Under the pieces are notes generated by a model that was given only the letters and a program-made list of their open reading frames with translations, was not told the DNA's origin and did no database searches. Shown here one piece after another: positions 29,016-39,481 of a stretch of 64,000 bases of DNA (within the stretch, counting starts at the first letter, position 1; the number at the start of each line of letters is the position of its first letter). The stretch is from Schizochytrium sp. CCTCC M209059 (Eukaryota > Sar > Bigyra > Thraustochytrida > Thraustochytriidae): positions 1 to 64,000 of the forward strand of contig KN805455.1 in the NCBI GenBank assembly GCA_000818945.1, written 5' to 3'. The translations under genes were made by a program, and so were the position numbers.

Positions 29016-31484
29016 TCAGACAACAATTTCGTTGCTCGGTGTTCGTGGTCGGCGTCGACGCCGCTTAACGCGCGACGTGGACGGCACCGATCGCTCAAAT
29101 TCATCCTCCATGTCATCCTCTTCGCCCCGGGACTCGAAGAGAGCAAGATGTGACGAAGATGAATGTGCGCGCTGCGAGCCCGCAAACGATGGAGTATGGC
29201 TCCTACGTCGCGAGTCAGAAGAGGCGGAACGGTCCAGAGCTCGCTCCTTCTGATGCTGCCGGCGCGCTCTTTCGTGAGGGCCTCGACTCGAAGTTACTGC
29301 GCCCACCGGTGCTGCATCAGCCTCCATCTCGAGCTCGTCCAGCGTTGAGCGAAGACGCTGCATGAGCCGATACAAGACAACGAGCAGAACGTACAAACCC
29401 AAGAGCCAGGCTGCGAGCACAAGCCAGGTTGCCTCGAGCTCGTGCAAATCGTAATGATGCGAGAGAATTGCGCCCATCACGGTTGGCACAGCGATACCCA
29501 CGAGCATTCCCAGCAGAACACGTTGCACCTCGAGAACTTGAACGCGCTCTTGAAGACGTGCCGCCACACCTTGAGCCTCAGCGACTTGAATTTCGAGCTC
29601 TCGAGCGTAATCTTTCAATGCAGCTGCCTTGGCCTCTGCGCGCTTGCACAATGCAACAGCCGCAACTTCCTCACCCGTCATGTCCTCGCGACGTAAAAGC
29701 CTATGCTTTTCGCTTTCCAGGTAACGTTCGCCGTCCATATTGGCATGTGTTGCGCCCTTGTCCCGAAGCTGCTGGCCAATAAAGCTTTTCAGGCTTTCAA
29801 AACGAGATTGCGCCAGCTCTTGCATGTGAAAGTACTCGCCGTCTTCGAATGGGTCCATGAGGTCGTCCTCGAAGCCGTCGCCAAGGAGAAAGCCATTATC
29901 CTCTTCACCCTCAAGTCCGGCAAGATCAAGATCGTCATCCGACGAAGAAAGCTGCATGAGAAGGCTTCCCGAGCCCTGGCTCCGCGTGCCTGCTTGATAC
30001 GATTCGCCAAAATCAGAAAACGAGTCCGAGGATGCGCGTCTCGAAGGTTCCTGATCGGAAAGAGACACGGACGAAGTGGAAGGAACGATACCGCGGGGTC
30101 TGCATACACCTTCATTCCAACTTGCACCATACGAGACAAGGTGCTCATCAGGAAGACGAAAGAGACCACCCTGCCCGGTCCCTTCACTGCCCGAGGCAAC
30201 GGAGGGAGTCCTACTGTTACTTTCAAGCGCAGAGACTCCTCGACGAGTCGACTGCGCAGAGCCCTCATACCTTGAAGGTGCAAAGTCTTGCGTTTCGATG
30301 GATGACCGCCGTGAACTCGAGGCCCTCTCATACTGATTCAGTCTGTCAGAGTCGCCTTGCTCGCTTTCACGTTCTCTTCCAATTTGCCATCCAACAAACT
30401 GCTCTTCACCATCCTCGGCATCGTTGCTATTTTGCTGTTGCTGAGCCCACAGCTCGGCTCGTCGTCTCCGCGAAGGACGAATCTCAACGTCGACGGGAGG
30501 TCCATTGCCCGGCGAGGATGCTCTGCTTTGCAAGTTTCCAGACGAATACGCAGCAAGAGAAGAAGCGGATGATGCCATGCTACTCACCGACCTTGGTGAT
30601 TGTACCGACATTGCAGCATGCTGCCCGCCCAGACGAAGAGACGATGATGGTCGTGCGGGATGGACATGAGTTCGGCTTTGGCTGATTCTTGTGTCCTTTC
30701 TTGAACCTGCACCGGTCGAAGGGCGACGCTGCTGTGTAGTTGCTGTCTGCGGATCGGCATTGGCGCCCCCCCTCGTAATAGCTGTCGGAGGCCACTCTTG
30801 ATAATGATGGCGCAGTGTTGATGAGGAAGAGGACGTGTTCCCCCGGGGCCCTGTTGAGGCTGGATGGGCTGGATCTCTATGACTTTTCCCATTGTGAGTT
30901 TGATCACGAGGACTCTGCTGTGTGACAGGAGCCGGCGACGCGTCGTCAGACGAGGGAGCCGCGCCATGCTTTGCAGGCAATGAAGCATGGCTTAGCCTCC
31001 TTTGATTGTTCGAGCTAGCGGGCGATGCGTCTTCTACAGGTGCAATTCTGTGCCCGTTGCCTGCGGCCCCTTTGTTGAGGAGTTTGATGTCTAAAGGAGG
31101 GGGCGCAAGTCGTGCATGTGGATGAGGTGGTCTTGGGTGTGCCATCATTGTTTGAGAAGCTTGCGTTTGAGGTTGCGTCCACCTTGGTGCTCGTGCGTGA
31201 TTACGTGGCTGATCTAGCGACTGCATTTTTGAAGTAGCATCTTCCGACTGCGGTAGTGCTTGTTTTGTTTGTGAATGTAGAGGCTGATGTTGTTGTGGTA
31301 GACGAGGCGGGCGATGTTGCACTTGCAGCTGGGGGCGTGGAGCCAATGCAGGTTGCTTTTGACCCGATGCACCTAATGGGGCAGAAGATGCTCTCATGGT
31401 CGAATTTCCCAGACCCACTGGAAAAGGTGTCCTTGGTCTTGGCATGCTTTGTTGCTGCTGTTGTTGTTGTTGCTGTTGTTGATT

Positions 31485-31524
<40 letters not shown>

Positions 31525-31844
31525 GAAGAAGAAGAAGAAGAAGCCGAACCAGCAGCTGACGCAGAAGTGAGAGAAGCACCGCTTTGCGCAGGCCTTCCAT
31601 AGGCAGCGCCAGCAAGTCTCTTGATGCCTGATGCGTTCGAGAGCGGCGGGGTTGGAGGGTGCGAAGGGACGCCGTGGCGGCGCTGCGACTGCGTTGTCGA
31701 CGGCCGAGAGGGCGGTCGGGAGCCCTGTTGCCCTAGCGGCAGCGACCGCGTCGAGGACGCCGACCCCGGCCGAGCGTTCCACTTGGAGGCCTCCCCTCCC
31801 TGGCCCGCAGAAAGCGGCGGCCCTGGCGTCGGCCGTGGCGCCGC

Positions 31845-31882
<38 letters not shown>

Positions 31883-32069
31883 TCGCCGTCGCCGTCGCGG
31901 ACGCGGAGGTCTCCCTCGCGCGGGCTCTAGGGTCGACGGCTCCATCCGGGCGCGGGGCTCGCGCCGCTGTCGTCGCGGAGGCCGCCCGGAGCGGCGGCTG
32001 CGCGGCGGCGCCAGAGCCCGCCGCGGCGGCTGCTTTTGGATGTCGTATGGGGCGAACGCAAAGGGCCAC
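29016..32069 (-). CDS. Low-complexity polyQ protein with C-terminal membrane hairpin
   Basis: The product is up to 1,017 aa. The first 800 or so residues are low-complexity: an Ala/Thr stretch encoded by a GTC/GCC hexanucleotide repeat, Ser runs, two poly-Gln blocks, and Pro/His/Arg/Ser-rich sequence. The folded part is C-terminal: an acidic segment, a short coiled coil (about 815-860), and two hydrophobic helices (about 865-888 and 897-922) forming a likely membrane hairpin, then a basic Ser/Arg tail. The start is uncertain. An ATG at 32102 in another frame begins a more ordinary-looking N-terminus (MSGAEEKARWAWPFAF) that would need a frame change or intron near the repeat to join this frame. 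No family is recognised; a tail-anchored scaffold on an endomembrane is possible. Confidence 0.65.
31450..31535. repeat. CTG/TTG triplet repeat encoding poly-Gln
   Basis: Long runs of CTG and TTG on the plus strand encode two Gln blocks separated by Arg-Asn in the minus-strand gene. GAA/GAG triplets encoding Ser follow at the right edge. The tract is likely length-variable. Confidence 0.85.
31841..31898. repeat. (GCCGTC)n hexanucleotide repeat in coding region
   Basis: Near-perfect GCCGTC units encode alternating Ala-Thr in the frame of the minus-strand gene and poly-Arg in a neighbouring frame. Slippage or miscounting here would not shift frame if whole units change, but single-base errors would. 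Confidence 0.85.
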
Positions 32070-32866
32070 GCCCAGCGAGCCTTCTCCTCGGCCCCCGACA
32101 TGCTGACACGGGGCGGGTCGCGCGTCGTGACGCCACGACGATGTGCTTTCGATTCTCGATTGCTTGTTTGACTGCTTGCTTGCTTGCTTGCTTGCTGGCT
32201 TGCTTGCGCGACGCGGAGGGCGGCGCGTGGAGGTTTTTGTTTGCTGGCGCGGTGGGTGGCGGGGCGGCGAAGCGCAGGGCGGGCGGGAGGTGAGTTCGTT
32301 CTTGGATTGATGGATTGGCGAGGGGTGGTGTCTGCAGGCAGCACCGGCACCAGATGGCTGGGCTCGTTTTCGTTGGTGGTAAGGAAGCGAGCTCAGGAAT
32401 CTGGTGCTGTTATTTTTTTTGCCGCTCGTAGCACCGCTCGCAGCACGGCTCGGCGATTGGTCGCATGCAGCGAGTCGTATCTGGTGATAAAGGGAGAGAG
32501 AGCGAAATGAACGTGCTGTGAGTGCGCGCCGCTTTTACTGTTACATAAACCGGGGGGGGAGTGAGTGGGACGGGACACGCTGGCTGCTGCTGGCCAGAGT
32601 AAACCTTCAGTTCCGGGACTCTTGATTACTTACTGGATGAATGAATGAGTAAATAGGCAAAGGCACCGGTCCGGACTCGCCCAACGTTCTCATTACGAGC
32701 CACGCACCGAGCTGACAGCAAAGCGCAGGGCCGGCCAAGGAAGGCCACGCTGCGGTCGAGCACGGCGAGAAAGAGGGCGGAGCAGGCAGGCGTGCCAGCA
32801 AGCGGCGTTGGATAATCAAGGGTGTGCTGGCGAGCTGTATCGTGTTGGTTGATCAACTGCGCGGGC
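32070..32866. promoter_or_regulatory. Divergent intergenic region with CTTG repeats
   Basis: This lies between the polyQ gene and the DENN gene. It carries a CTTG/CTGG tetranucleotide tract (32161-32208), a T run (about 32411-32420), a G run (about 32552-32559) and an alternative ATG for the minus-strand gene at 32102. No RNA gene is recognised. Confidence 0.5.
32161..32208. repeat. CTTG tetranucleotide tract
   Basis: About ten CTTG-type units with few interruptions lie 60-90 bp upstream of the possible minus-strand starts at 32102 and 32069. This parallels the repeats at 7222 and 19503. Confidence 0.8.
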
Positions 32867-35800
32867 ATGTTCAGAGTCAAGGTCGCGCTGTGGCGCGAGG
32901 GCGCTGATTTGCTGCCAGAGCTCGTCGCAGGAGCGCAAGAGCTCTGGCTCGAGCCACAAGCCTGGCTGGAGCATATCGACCTTGCTGCCACCCCGAAAAG
33001 AAGCGTCAATCAGGAAGACCAGCAGCATCGAGCTTGGAGCGACGACACTGGCAATGGCAGCGATGAAGAAACTCCTCAAGAGACTGAAGACCACGGAATT
33101 GACGACCAAGACGAGAACGAGGGGGGAGAAAATGATGACCACTACAACGAGCACGAGACGATCGAGACATTCTCCAAATGTAGCGGCTCTCGAAAAAATA
33201 GGCGGCGACGTCTGCGCGCCCTCTCCGCAGATACGGAGCCAATCCACGAAAAGACATTAGAGATACGGCATCAACCCATGCAGAGGCGGCACTCGATAGG
33301 AGAATCTCGCGCACATGGCAAGGCCTTGCCCGAGAATGACTTTTGGGTCTCCGAGGATACCACCTTTGCTGAGCTTTGCGAGGACGCCATGCGGTACTTT
33401 CTACGCAACAAAGATAACGCAAGCCAACCCAAGCTCATGGGGACGCTTGTGAACGCGCACTTGGTTGCATGGGAGTTACACGACCGCGTTCTTGCCCGTC
33501 TTGATGCGTGTCCAAGTGAGAAAATGCGTCAGGTAGTCCTCAAGGTCTCGCGTCTTCGCCCATGGGAGCAGGAAAGGCAACATAAAGCTGCGACAAGTGG
33601 GTCACCTTCCGTAGAACGATCTGTCAAGAGAGCAGGCGCAAGCGATTTCTCTTACTCAAGCGCGTCTTCCAGCCCCGCTCGCGCGAATCGGCAGGTTTCA
33701 ACGTTGCAATCGCCTTCTCGCGGCGTGTGGCGGCAAGCACCGAGCAGGAAGACGCCATTGCGCGAGTCGATTCATCACAATTTGCGCGGCATCTTTGCAG
33801 CATACAGTCTTCGGGGTCACCACGCAGAGGACGGTGCCATTTCCCTGCAGAGTTTTCTGCAATTTATTAGCGAATGCCGTATTCCTATTCCACGTGAGCG
33901 AGCGACCCTGATTTACGTCAGCGCGCGCTGCAAAAACTATGATGGCTTTCTGTCAATGTTATTGCGCCTGGCGCAAGTCACGCACGGGAGCACCTGCAGG
34001 TCAGAGCTGGCGGCCCTCGAGGCCTTGCTCAACGAGCATATTGCACCTCATACGGTGCGCTGGGACACCTGGAAGACGGCGGGCTGCCCACCAGAGTCCC
34101 TCTTTTTGCAAGTTGAGCACTCGACGCGCCTGCAAGCGCTCTTGGAGAGCGTCAAGCCAGCACTTCAACACGCCTTTGATGCATATTGCGTGCGCGACCC
34201 ACAAGCCAGTGTGCGCAAGGATAGAACATCGCATGAGCGTTTCCTCACGTTGGGCCAATTCCAACTCTTGACGCAAGATTTCGATCTCTTTGCGGCCGGA
34301 ACGTATCTCGACGCGCGCATTGCATCGCGCATTTATGTGACGTGCTGTGAACACCACAACCGTAGCTCCAGCCCCATTGGCCGAGGCCATGGCTCGAGCG
34401 GGAAAATGGGTTGGCCCGCCTTTTTGCAAGCACTTGTGCGACTAGCAATTGTCCTTGCAATCCCATTAGAAACTGGACACCAAGGTGACAAGGATGGGTC
34501 TACGGATCATGCTCGAAACATGGCAGCGCAGCGACGAGATCGGCACTTTGCGCACGTTGCGCTTCGTTACCCGGATCTCGCTCTCAAGGGCTTGCTCCAG
34601 CAACTTCACTTTAATGTGTTTGGACGCCCGGCAAAGCTTCGCGAGCTTTGTGGTCGGCTGGAAAATCGTCACTGGCGCCGCGGACCAGTCACTCCACTCG
34701 GTTCGCAGACTGACATTATCGCTTGCGCGCAAAAATTGGCCAAGGTCTTCACGCCACTGTGGGACGCTGATGGAGGACCAGCGGACTACTTTGTGCTTTT
34801 TGCCGAAGAGGTGCGCGAGCATGCGCGCAGCGAAGCCAACGCCACTCGCTCAATGCGTGGACCCGCCGCTGGGCTTGGTCGTCTTCGTGGTCCTCACAAT
34901 TCGAATGAGGATAGCGGCGAAAGGAAGGAGACAAGTCACTTCTTGCTCATGTCACCTTCCGTATCCACAATGCCGAGTACGCTAGCCTCGGCGAGCCGTG
35001 AAAGCTCTCTGCCCCCAGCAGCAACAGATCCAACGAAAGCGATGGCCAAGTACATGGAGGAAGCATGCCAACAAGCGGAGGAAGCTATGCTCGAAGCTGC
35101 AGAGAAATTTGCACGCCGTGCGGAAGTATGCGCTCAAATTACGCAAATGGAGCGCAGCGAGTCGGCTCACGAAGCGGAACATGCCATGTCTGACTGCGTA
35201 CAGCTGTACAAGGTGGCTACACTACGTTTTCGCGCGGCGCTCCGATCGTTTGACAACCTTAGTGATGGTGAGATTGCCACGACGAAATGGCGATGGGCCG
35301 TGTCAATTCTTGGCTTTGGCCTCCGTCTCCAATCGAGCTGTCTCGCAGGACTCCCTTCGCATCAGCAGCTACAGCAGCCTCGGAGACCATTTGCGGGTGG
35401 GTGGGGCTTTTGCTCCTGGGAAGCACTCTTGCAGCCCAGCGCACGTCCTGCGAAAAGAGGCCCCCAATACGTCAGGGCTTGTGCGTCTTTTATTGAGCTT
35501 TGCGAATTTGCTCGGGCGTGTGTCGAAAACGCAGAAGAACTCGTCACTGAGGTATCGCGCTGGAGACAGCAGCAGGCCGCAGCACGAAAACATGCTAAAG
35601 CTGGACATAAATCGAAGCTAAATCAAGAACAAGAACAAGGGGTAGGACAAGATAGAGGTGCATCTGGTGACGAAGACAATGCTGGGGATGGAAAAGGAGA
35701 AGATGGTGACGACGAAGATGAAGAGCTGGAGTCGTGCGTGGTGATTGACGATGGGCCCAATGCTCATCCCGAGATCCTATATCAGCTCGGGCTCGATCGC

Positions 35801-38800
35801 GCCTCAGCGTTTCGGCTCCTTGGGTCACTGCGCATGATTAGCCTTCGCTTCCAGCTCATGAGTCCAGGGACACGATATGCAGGGGGCGCCGCGTGGAACA
35901 GCGGGCGCTTTTTCCGCGCCGTGGCTCGCTCAGCGCTAGCTGCGGATCACTTATTTGGGTGTTCTGCCCTCGAGTACGAAAGGATCCGGTTCTCCAAGCA
36001 CTTTCGCATCTCGCTGTTGAACAACTGGTCGTTTGTGCTTTTTGAGCGCGCTCAGGTTAAAGCATTGGCAAAGGCAGCCTTGCATCGCGCGATCCAGCTG
36101 GAAACGACACAATCTAAGGCGGAAGGACGCGCATCTTCAACGAACCTTGTGAGTGCGACTCGCCTCGATCGGCCGATTCAGGAAGCGTTGGCCCGCAGTC
36201 GGCAGCTCATTGGTCTTGGGTTTGAGCTTGCGCTCCCCTCACACGCGAATCGTGAGTGGCTGCTTCCCGTTGCGCTGCTTTGGACCTGGACAAACTGCAT
36301 TGACCTTGCAGGTCTCACGGCCGTCTCGCTCAGCGTTCTCGTTGCGAAGGCAGTAACACCTCGTCGTGAGGAGGCAGATTGTCGATCTGCTCCGATGGAG
36401 ACCTCCGCCAGTGAAATGCATATCTTCGCGCTTGAAGCCTCTGAGGTCTCGCGCGTGTTCACGGAACGCGCGCGTCTTGCGCTCATTTCGCTCTTTGACA
36501 GCGTAAAGACCCAGATGGCCGAGCTTCAAGACCCAGAGGCGCTACCTGAACAGGCGGTACGAGCACTGCTCCGGCGCATCTTTGCTTGGGACAAGAACGA
36601 ATACTACATTCAGCTCGTGAGCACCGCCATGAAGGCGCAAGGTATTGGAAGGCTGACTCTTGCGCAGTACTTGTCGTTCATGGTCCGTCTAGCCCTGGAA
36701 GATCCAATTGGATTTGCGAAAACGCTGTACCAGGGCGACGTGCTCCAACGATTCGAGGTCGAAGATGCACGGCCTACACGCAAGGTACCCACTAGCCTCT
36801 TTATCGCTAGCCTCTTGTACCCAAGCTTTGCCGAGTCTGCACGCGCGCGACGTCACCGACGTAGCTACATTCGCCGCCTCTCGACGACGCCGAGTCCGCT
36901 CATGTTCCAAGATGACCACAGCGCAGCGCATCACGGAGGCGCGCTAAAGGACCAGACGGAGCTCGTGGAAGCCGCTGCGGCAGTGCCAGAAAACTCGCTC
37001 GTGGATCACTTTGTTGTCTTGGACGCACGTGAGTTTGCGGCCCCGGAAGAGTTGCGAAAGCTCTCTTCGCTTGCCGAAGCACAGTTGGCGCCGCGCGTGC
37101 GGACCGTGTGGCCTCCAACTGTGGAAGGCGTTCTTGAGGAAGATGATGATTTGGCGCGCGGGCGCTTTTCTCTTGAGCAGCTTGCTGGTTTCCGTGCACT
37201 ACACGAGCAGGCGCCAATGCCGCTCGATCTCGTTGGATTTTGCTTTCGCAAAGAAAAGTATTCGCTCATGGGCGTGCGGCCAGGGGCAAGTGCCACGCAG
37301 ACAAACTCAAGTGAGGCTTCCGTGACACCTATGGTGCTGACCGATGGTATGGGAACGCGACGATACGCGGTGATACTTACCTTTTGGGAGGAACTGGACC
37401 CACACGAGGCTCTTCGAGAGTACAATCGCGATGGCGCGTTAGATCACTTGCTCGCAACGTCGGGGAGCCGAAAGTGGCTTGCGCCCACGAGCTTGTGTAT
37501 ACTTTCGCGGTGGCCCATGTACCAGACATTTGAGACGTTTTTACGACACATTCTTCGGCTCTCGCGTATGGAGGTGCCGCTTCGCTTGGAACGATATATT
37601 GCGAACTTTATCAGTGAAACACCAGTTCCTCCACCAGGAACGATGCAGGTGCAGACGATTTTATACGATTCGCCTCTGTATATTCGCATGCCGGCGCGCA
37701 GCGAGCTCCCGCTGCCGGAGGTCTCGATGGCAAGGCTTTTCGCGTCGCTGAGCGTGGGAAACATTCTCGCAATCTTTGCGTGCCTCTTGACAGAGCAAAA
37801 AGTAGCATTGTGCTCCGTGGACGAAACCAAGCTCACACCGGTTGCCGAGGCGCTGCGGGCGTTGCTCTTTCCTCTGGACTTGCAGACGATTTACATTCCA
37901 GTGTTGCCGCCCTCACTGATGGACTTTTTGTACGCGCCCGTCCCATTTCTCATGGGCATCAACTCTTCATGCCTAGACCTTGGGAACTCGGCCATTCTGC
38001 CTGCAAAGTCGCTACAGGTTCAACTTGAGACGGACGCTCGTCTTGCTCGCTCGGACTCGGGGAAATCAACTACCGCAGGTCCACTGTCGCCAGTTCTTTC
38101 AGCAGCGGCAGCAGCATCTTCTTTATCTTCATCAGGCGCCGCGGCGGCAGGGGGAGGGCTGGCAGGAGGGAGTAACACTGCTTCAAGTGCCTTGACAAGC
38201 GCACCAAATAGCGGCATCGTGGATGTGCGAAAGGCGCCTTCTGATGCGCGACTGCAGTCGTGGGTCTCGATTGGAGGGACGAGTGGTGCCGGTCCAGCAT
38301 CCCGTTTCTCAAGCAGACCCTCGCTGCGAGGTCGTAGCAATTCGTTTTCGACAATGCTACACTCCGAGTCCGTGGAGCCAAGCAATGTGGACGCGACAAC
38401 CATACCGGCCGCTATCGAACCCCAAGATGTATTTTTTGTGGACTTGGACCGTAACGTGGTGCTCACCCCCCTGCAGCATGACGCGACCCCTCTTGCTTTG
38501 CCGCAGCTCCCAAAAGCAAGCGGGAAGAAACTCAGAGAGACCTTGATGAAATTGTCACGTCAGGTTCCCAAAGCAGAAACCTGTAGCGCAGGTGCTACTG
38601 AATGTAGCCAGGGGACTTTCGACAACGAGGACGATCGCAAGGTTAACGCAAGGACCTCTGCGGCTTCGTTCGCAAGCCGTCTGCCCAAGAATGCGCAAGC
38701 CATTTTGCACGATAAATGGTGCCATGAGGTGCGCCAAGCTTTTCTTGGATTCCAGATGCGTCTTTTGCGCAACTATAAACGCTGCATTGTCCGCAAACCG

Positions 38801-39355
38801 CAGGAGATCGACTGGAGCTTTGATCGAGATGCGTTTTTAGCGGACCATACGTCGTCGCGGGACTTTTGCAAACAATTTCTCAGCACTCAGCTCGTGGCTG
38901 GCTTCGTCCAAGATGCTATTGCCGTACAAAACGGTCAGATGCATGCGCGGCAGCACGACCTCGACCTTTTCGATGCTCTTTTGGGAGAGGCCGAAAATCG
39001 CGCCAAAAGCAACCGACTGTACTCTCGGCAAAAGAAGAAGCCCAATTCGCCGCTTTTGGACGGCGCAAGTCCCAGCGTTTCGAGGACGCATTACGTCCCG
39101 CTTCCCGGCAATTTGAAGCCTAGTCAAACAGCATCTGGACGCGCCTCTGATGGTGGACCGTCTGGCCCGTTTCCTCCAGCGTCGAGTTTCCCGGTATTGG
39201 ACCCAACGTTACTGGGGCCGCGTGATGGGCAAAGTGTCCCCTTACTAGACGTCCCGCGGGTGCAAGTTCCGTTTGCTAAGGTGGAAATTTCAGAATTTAA
39301 GCGTGTCGCCTCGAGACGTAATCTCGACCCGAAAATGGCAGCTTCATGCCGCTGA
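32867..39355 (+). CDS. DENN-domain protein (putative Rab GEF)
   Basis: The 2,162-aa product starts at the ATG at 32867; an in-frame ATG at 32822 would add 15 residues. The C-terminal third holds a tripartite DENN module: uDENN (about 1379-1530, DHFVVLDAREF then LVGFCFRKEKYSLMGV), cDENN (about 1498-1720, CILSRWPMYQTFETFLRHI, LTEQKVALCS, IYIPVLPPSLMDFLYAPVPFLMGI) and dDENN (about 1850-2020, VFFVDLDRNVV, GFQMRLLRNYKRCI). A 120-residue Ser/Ala/Gly insert separates cDENN from the next strand. DENN proteins are guanine nucleotide exchange factors for Rab GTPases in membrane traffic. The first 1,370 residues are not recognised. They include helical blocks with EF-hand-like spacing but no clear calcium loop, a poly-acidic linker (about 945-965), and an alpha-solenoid-looking middle. 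The target Rab cannot be read from the sequence. Confidence 0.88.
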   Translation: MFRVKVALWREGADLLPELVAGAQELWLEPQAWLEHIDLAATPKRSVNQEDQQHRAWSDDTGNGSDEETPQETEDHGIDDQDENEGGENDDHYNEHETIETFSKCSGSRKNRRRRLRALSADTEPIHEKTLEIRHQPMQRRHSIGESRAHGKALPENDFWVSEDTTFAELCEDAMRYFLRNKDNASQPKLMGTLVNAHLVAWELHDRVLARLDACPSEKMRQVVLKVSRLRPWEQERQHKAATSGSPSVERSVKRAGASDFSYSSASSSPARANRQVSTLQSPSRGVWRQAPSRKTPLRESIHHNLRGIFAAYSLRGHHAEDGAISLQSFLQFISECRIPIPRERATLIYVSARCKNYDGFLSMLLRLAQVTHGSTCRSELAALEALLNEHIAPHTVRWDTWKTAGCPPESLFLQVEHSTRLQALLESVKPALQHAFDAYCVRDPQASVRKDRTSHERFLTLGQFQLLTQDFDLFAAGTYLDARIASRIYVTCCEHHNRSSSPIGRGHGSSGKMGWPAFLQALVRLAIVLAIPLETGHQGDKDGSTDHARNMAAQRRDRHFAHVALRYPDLALKGLLQQLHFNVFGRPAKLRELCGRLENRHWRRGPVTPLGSQTDIIACAQKLAKVFTPLWDADGGPADYFVLFAEEVREHARSEANATRSMRGPAAGLGRLRGPHNSNEDSGERKETSHFLLMSPSVSTMPSTLASASRESSLPPAATDPTKAMAKYMEEACQQAEEAMLEAAEKFARRAEVCAQITQMERSESAHEAEHAMSDCVQLYKVATLRFRAALRSFDNLSDGEIATTKWRWAVSILGFGLRLQSSCLAGLPSHQQLQQPRRPFAGGWGFCSWEALLQPSARPAKRGPQYVRACASFIELCEFARACVENAEELVTEVSRWRQQQAAARKHAKAGHKSKLNQEQEQGVGQDRGASGDEDNAGDGKGEDGDDEDEELESCVVIDDGPNAHPEILYQLGLDRASAFRLLGSLRMISLRFQLMSPGTRYAGGAAWNSGRFFRAVARSALAADHLFGCSALEYERIRFSKHFRISLLNNWSFVLFERAQVKALAKAALHRAIQLETTQSKAEGRASSTNLVSATRLDRPIQEALARSRQLIGLGFELALPSHANREWLLPVALLWTWTNCIDLAGLTAVSLSVLVAKAVTPRREEADCRSAPMETSASEMHIFALEASEVSRVFTERARLALISLFDSVKTQMAELQDPEALPEQAVRALLRRIFAWDKNEYYIQLVSTAMKAQGIGRLTLAQYLSFMVRLALEDPIGFAKTLYQGDVLQRFEVEDARPTRKVPTSLFIASLLYPSFAESARARRHRRSYIRRLSTTPSPLMFQDDHSAAHHGGALKDQTELVEAAAAVPENSLVDHFVVLDAREFAAPEELRKLSSLAEAQLAPRVRTVWPPTVEGVLEEDDDLARGRFSLEQLAGFRALHEQAPMPLDLVGFCFRKEKYSLMGVRPGASATQTNSSEASVTPMVLTDGMGTRRYAVILTFWEELDPHEALREYNRDGALDHLLATSGSRKWLAPTSLCILSRWPMYQTFETFLRHILRLSRMEVPLRLERYIANFISETPVPPPGTMQVQTILYDSPLYIRMPARSELPLPEVSMARLFASLSVGNILAIFACLLTEQKVALCSVDETKLTPVAEALRALLFPLDLQTIYIPVLPPSLMDFLYAPVPFLMGINSSCLDLGNSAILPAKSLQVQLETDARLARSDSGKSTTAGPLSPVLSAAAAASSLSSSGAAAAGGGLAGGSNTASSALTSAPNSGIVDVRKAPSDARLQSWVSIGGTSGAGPASRFSSRPSLRGRSNSFSTMLHSESVEPSNVDATTIPAAIEPQDVFFVDLDRNVVLTPLQHDATPLALPQLPKASGKKLRETLMKLSRQVPKAETCSAGATECSQGTFDNEDDRKVNARTSAASFASRLPKNAQAILHDKWCHEVRQAFLGFQMRLLRNYKRCIVRKPQEIDWSFDRDAFLADHTSSRDFCKQFLSTQLVAGFVQDAIAVQNGQMHARQHDLDLFDALLGEAENRAKSNRLYSRQKKKPNSPLLDGASPSVSRTHYVPLPGNLKPSQTASGRASDGGPSGPFPPASSFPVLDPTLLGPRDGQSVPLLDVPRVQVPFAKVEISEFKRVASRRNLDPKMAASCR

Positions 39356-39481
39356 TGAATGACTTCTCTGTATTTGTAATGCTAGGACAAACACTGAATA
39401 GTCACCCTCCTTTTGGTGACCGAACTCGGACAGCGCGAAGCGAACATAAAGGAGAAATTGTAGTAGCTGTGGGATTCTACT

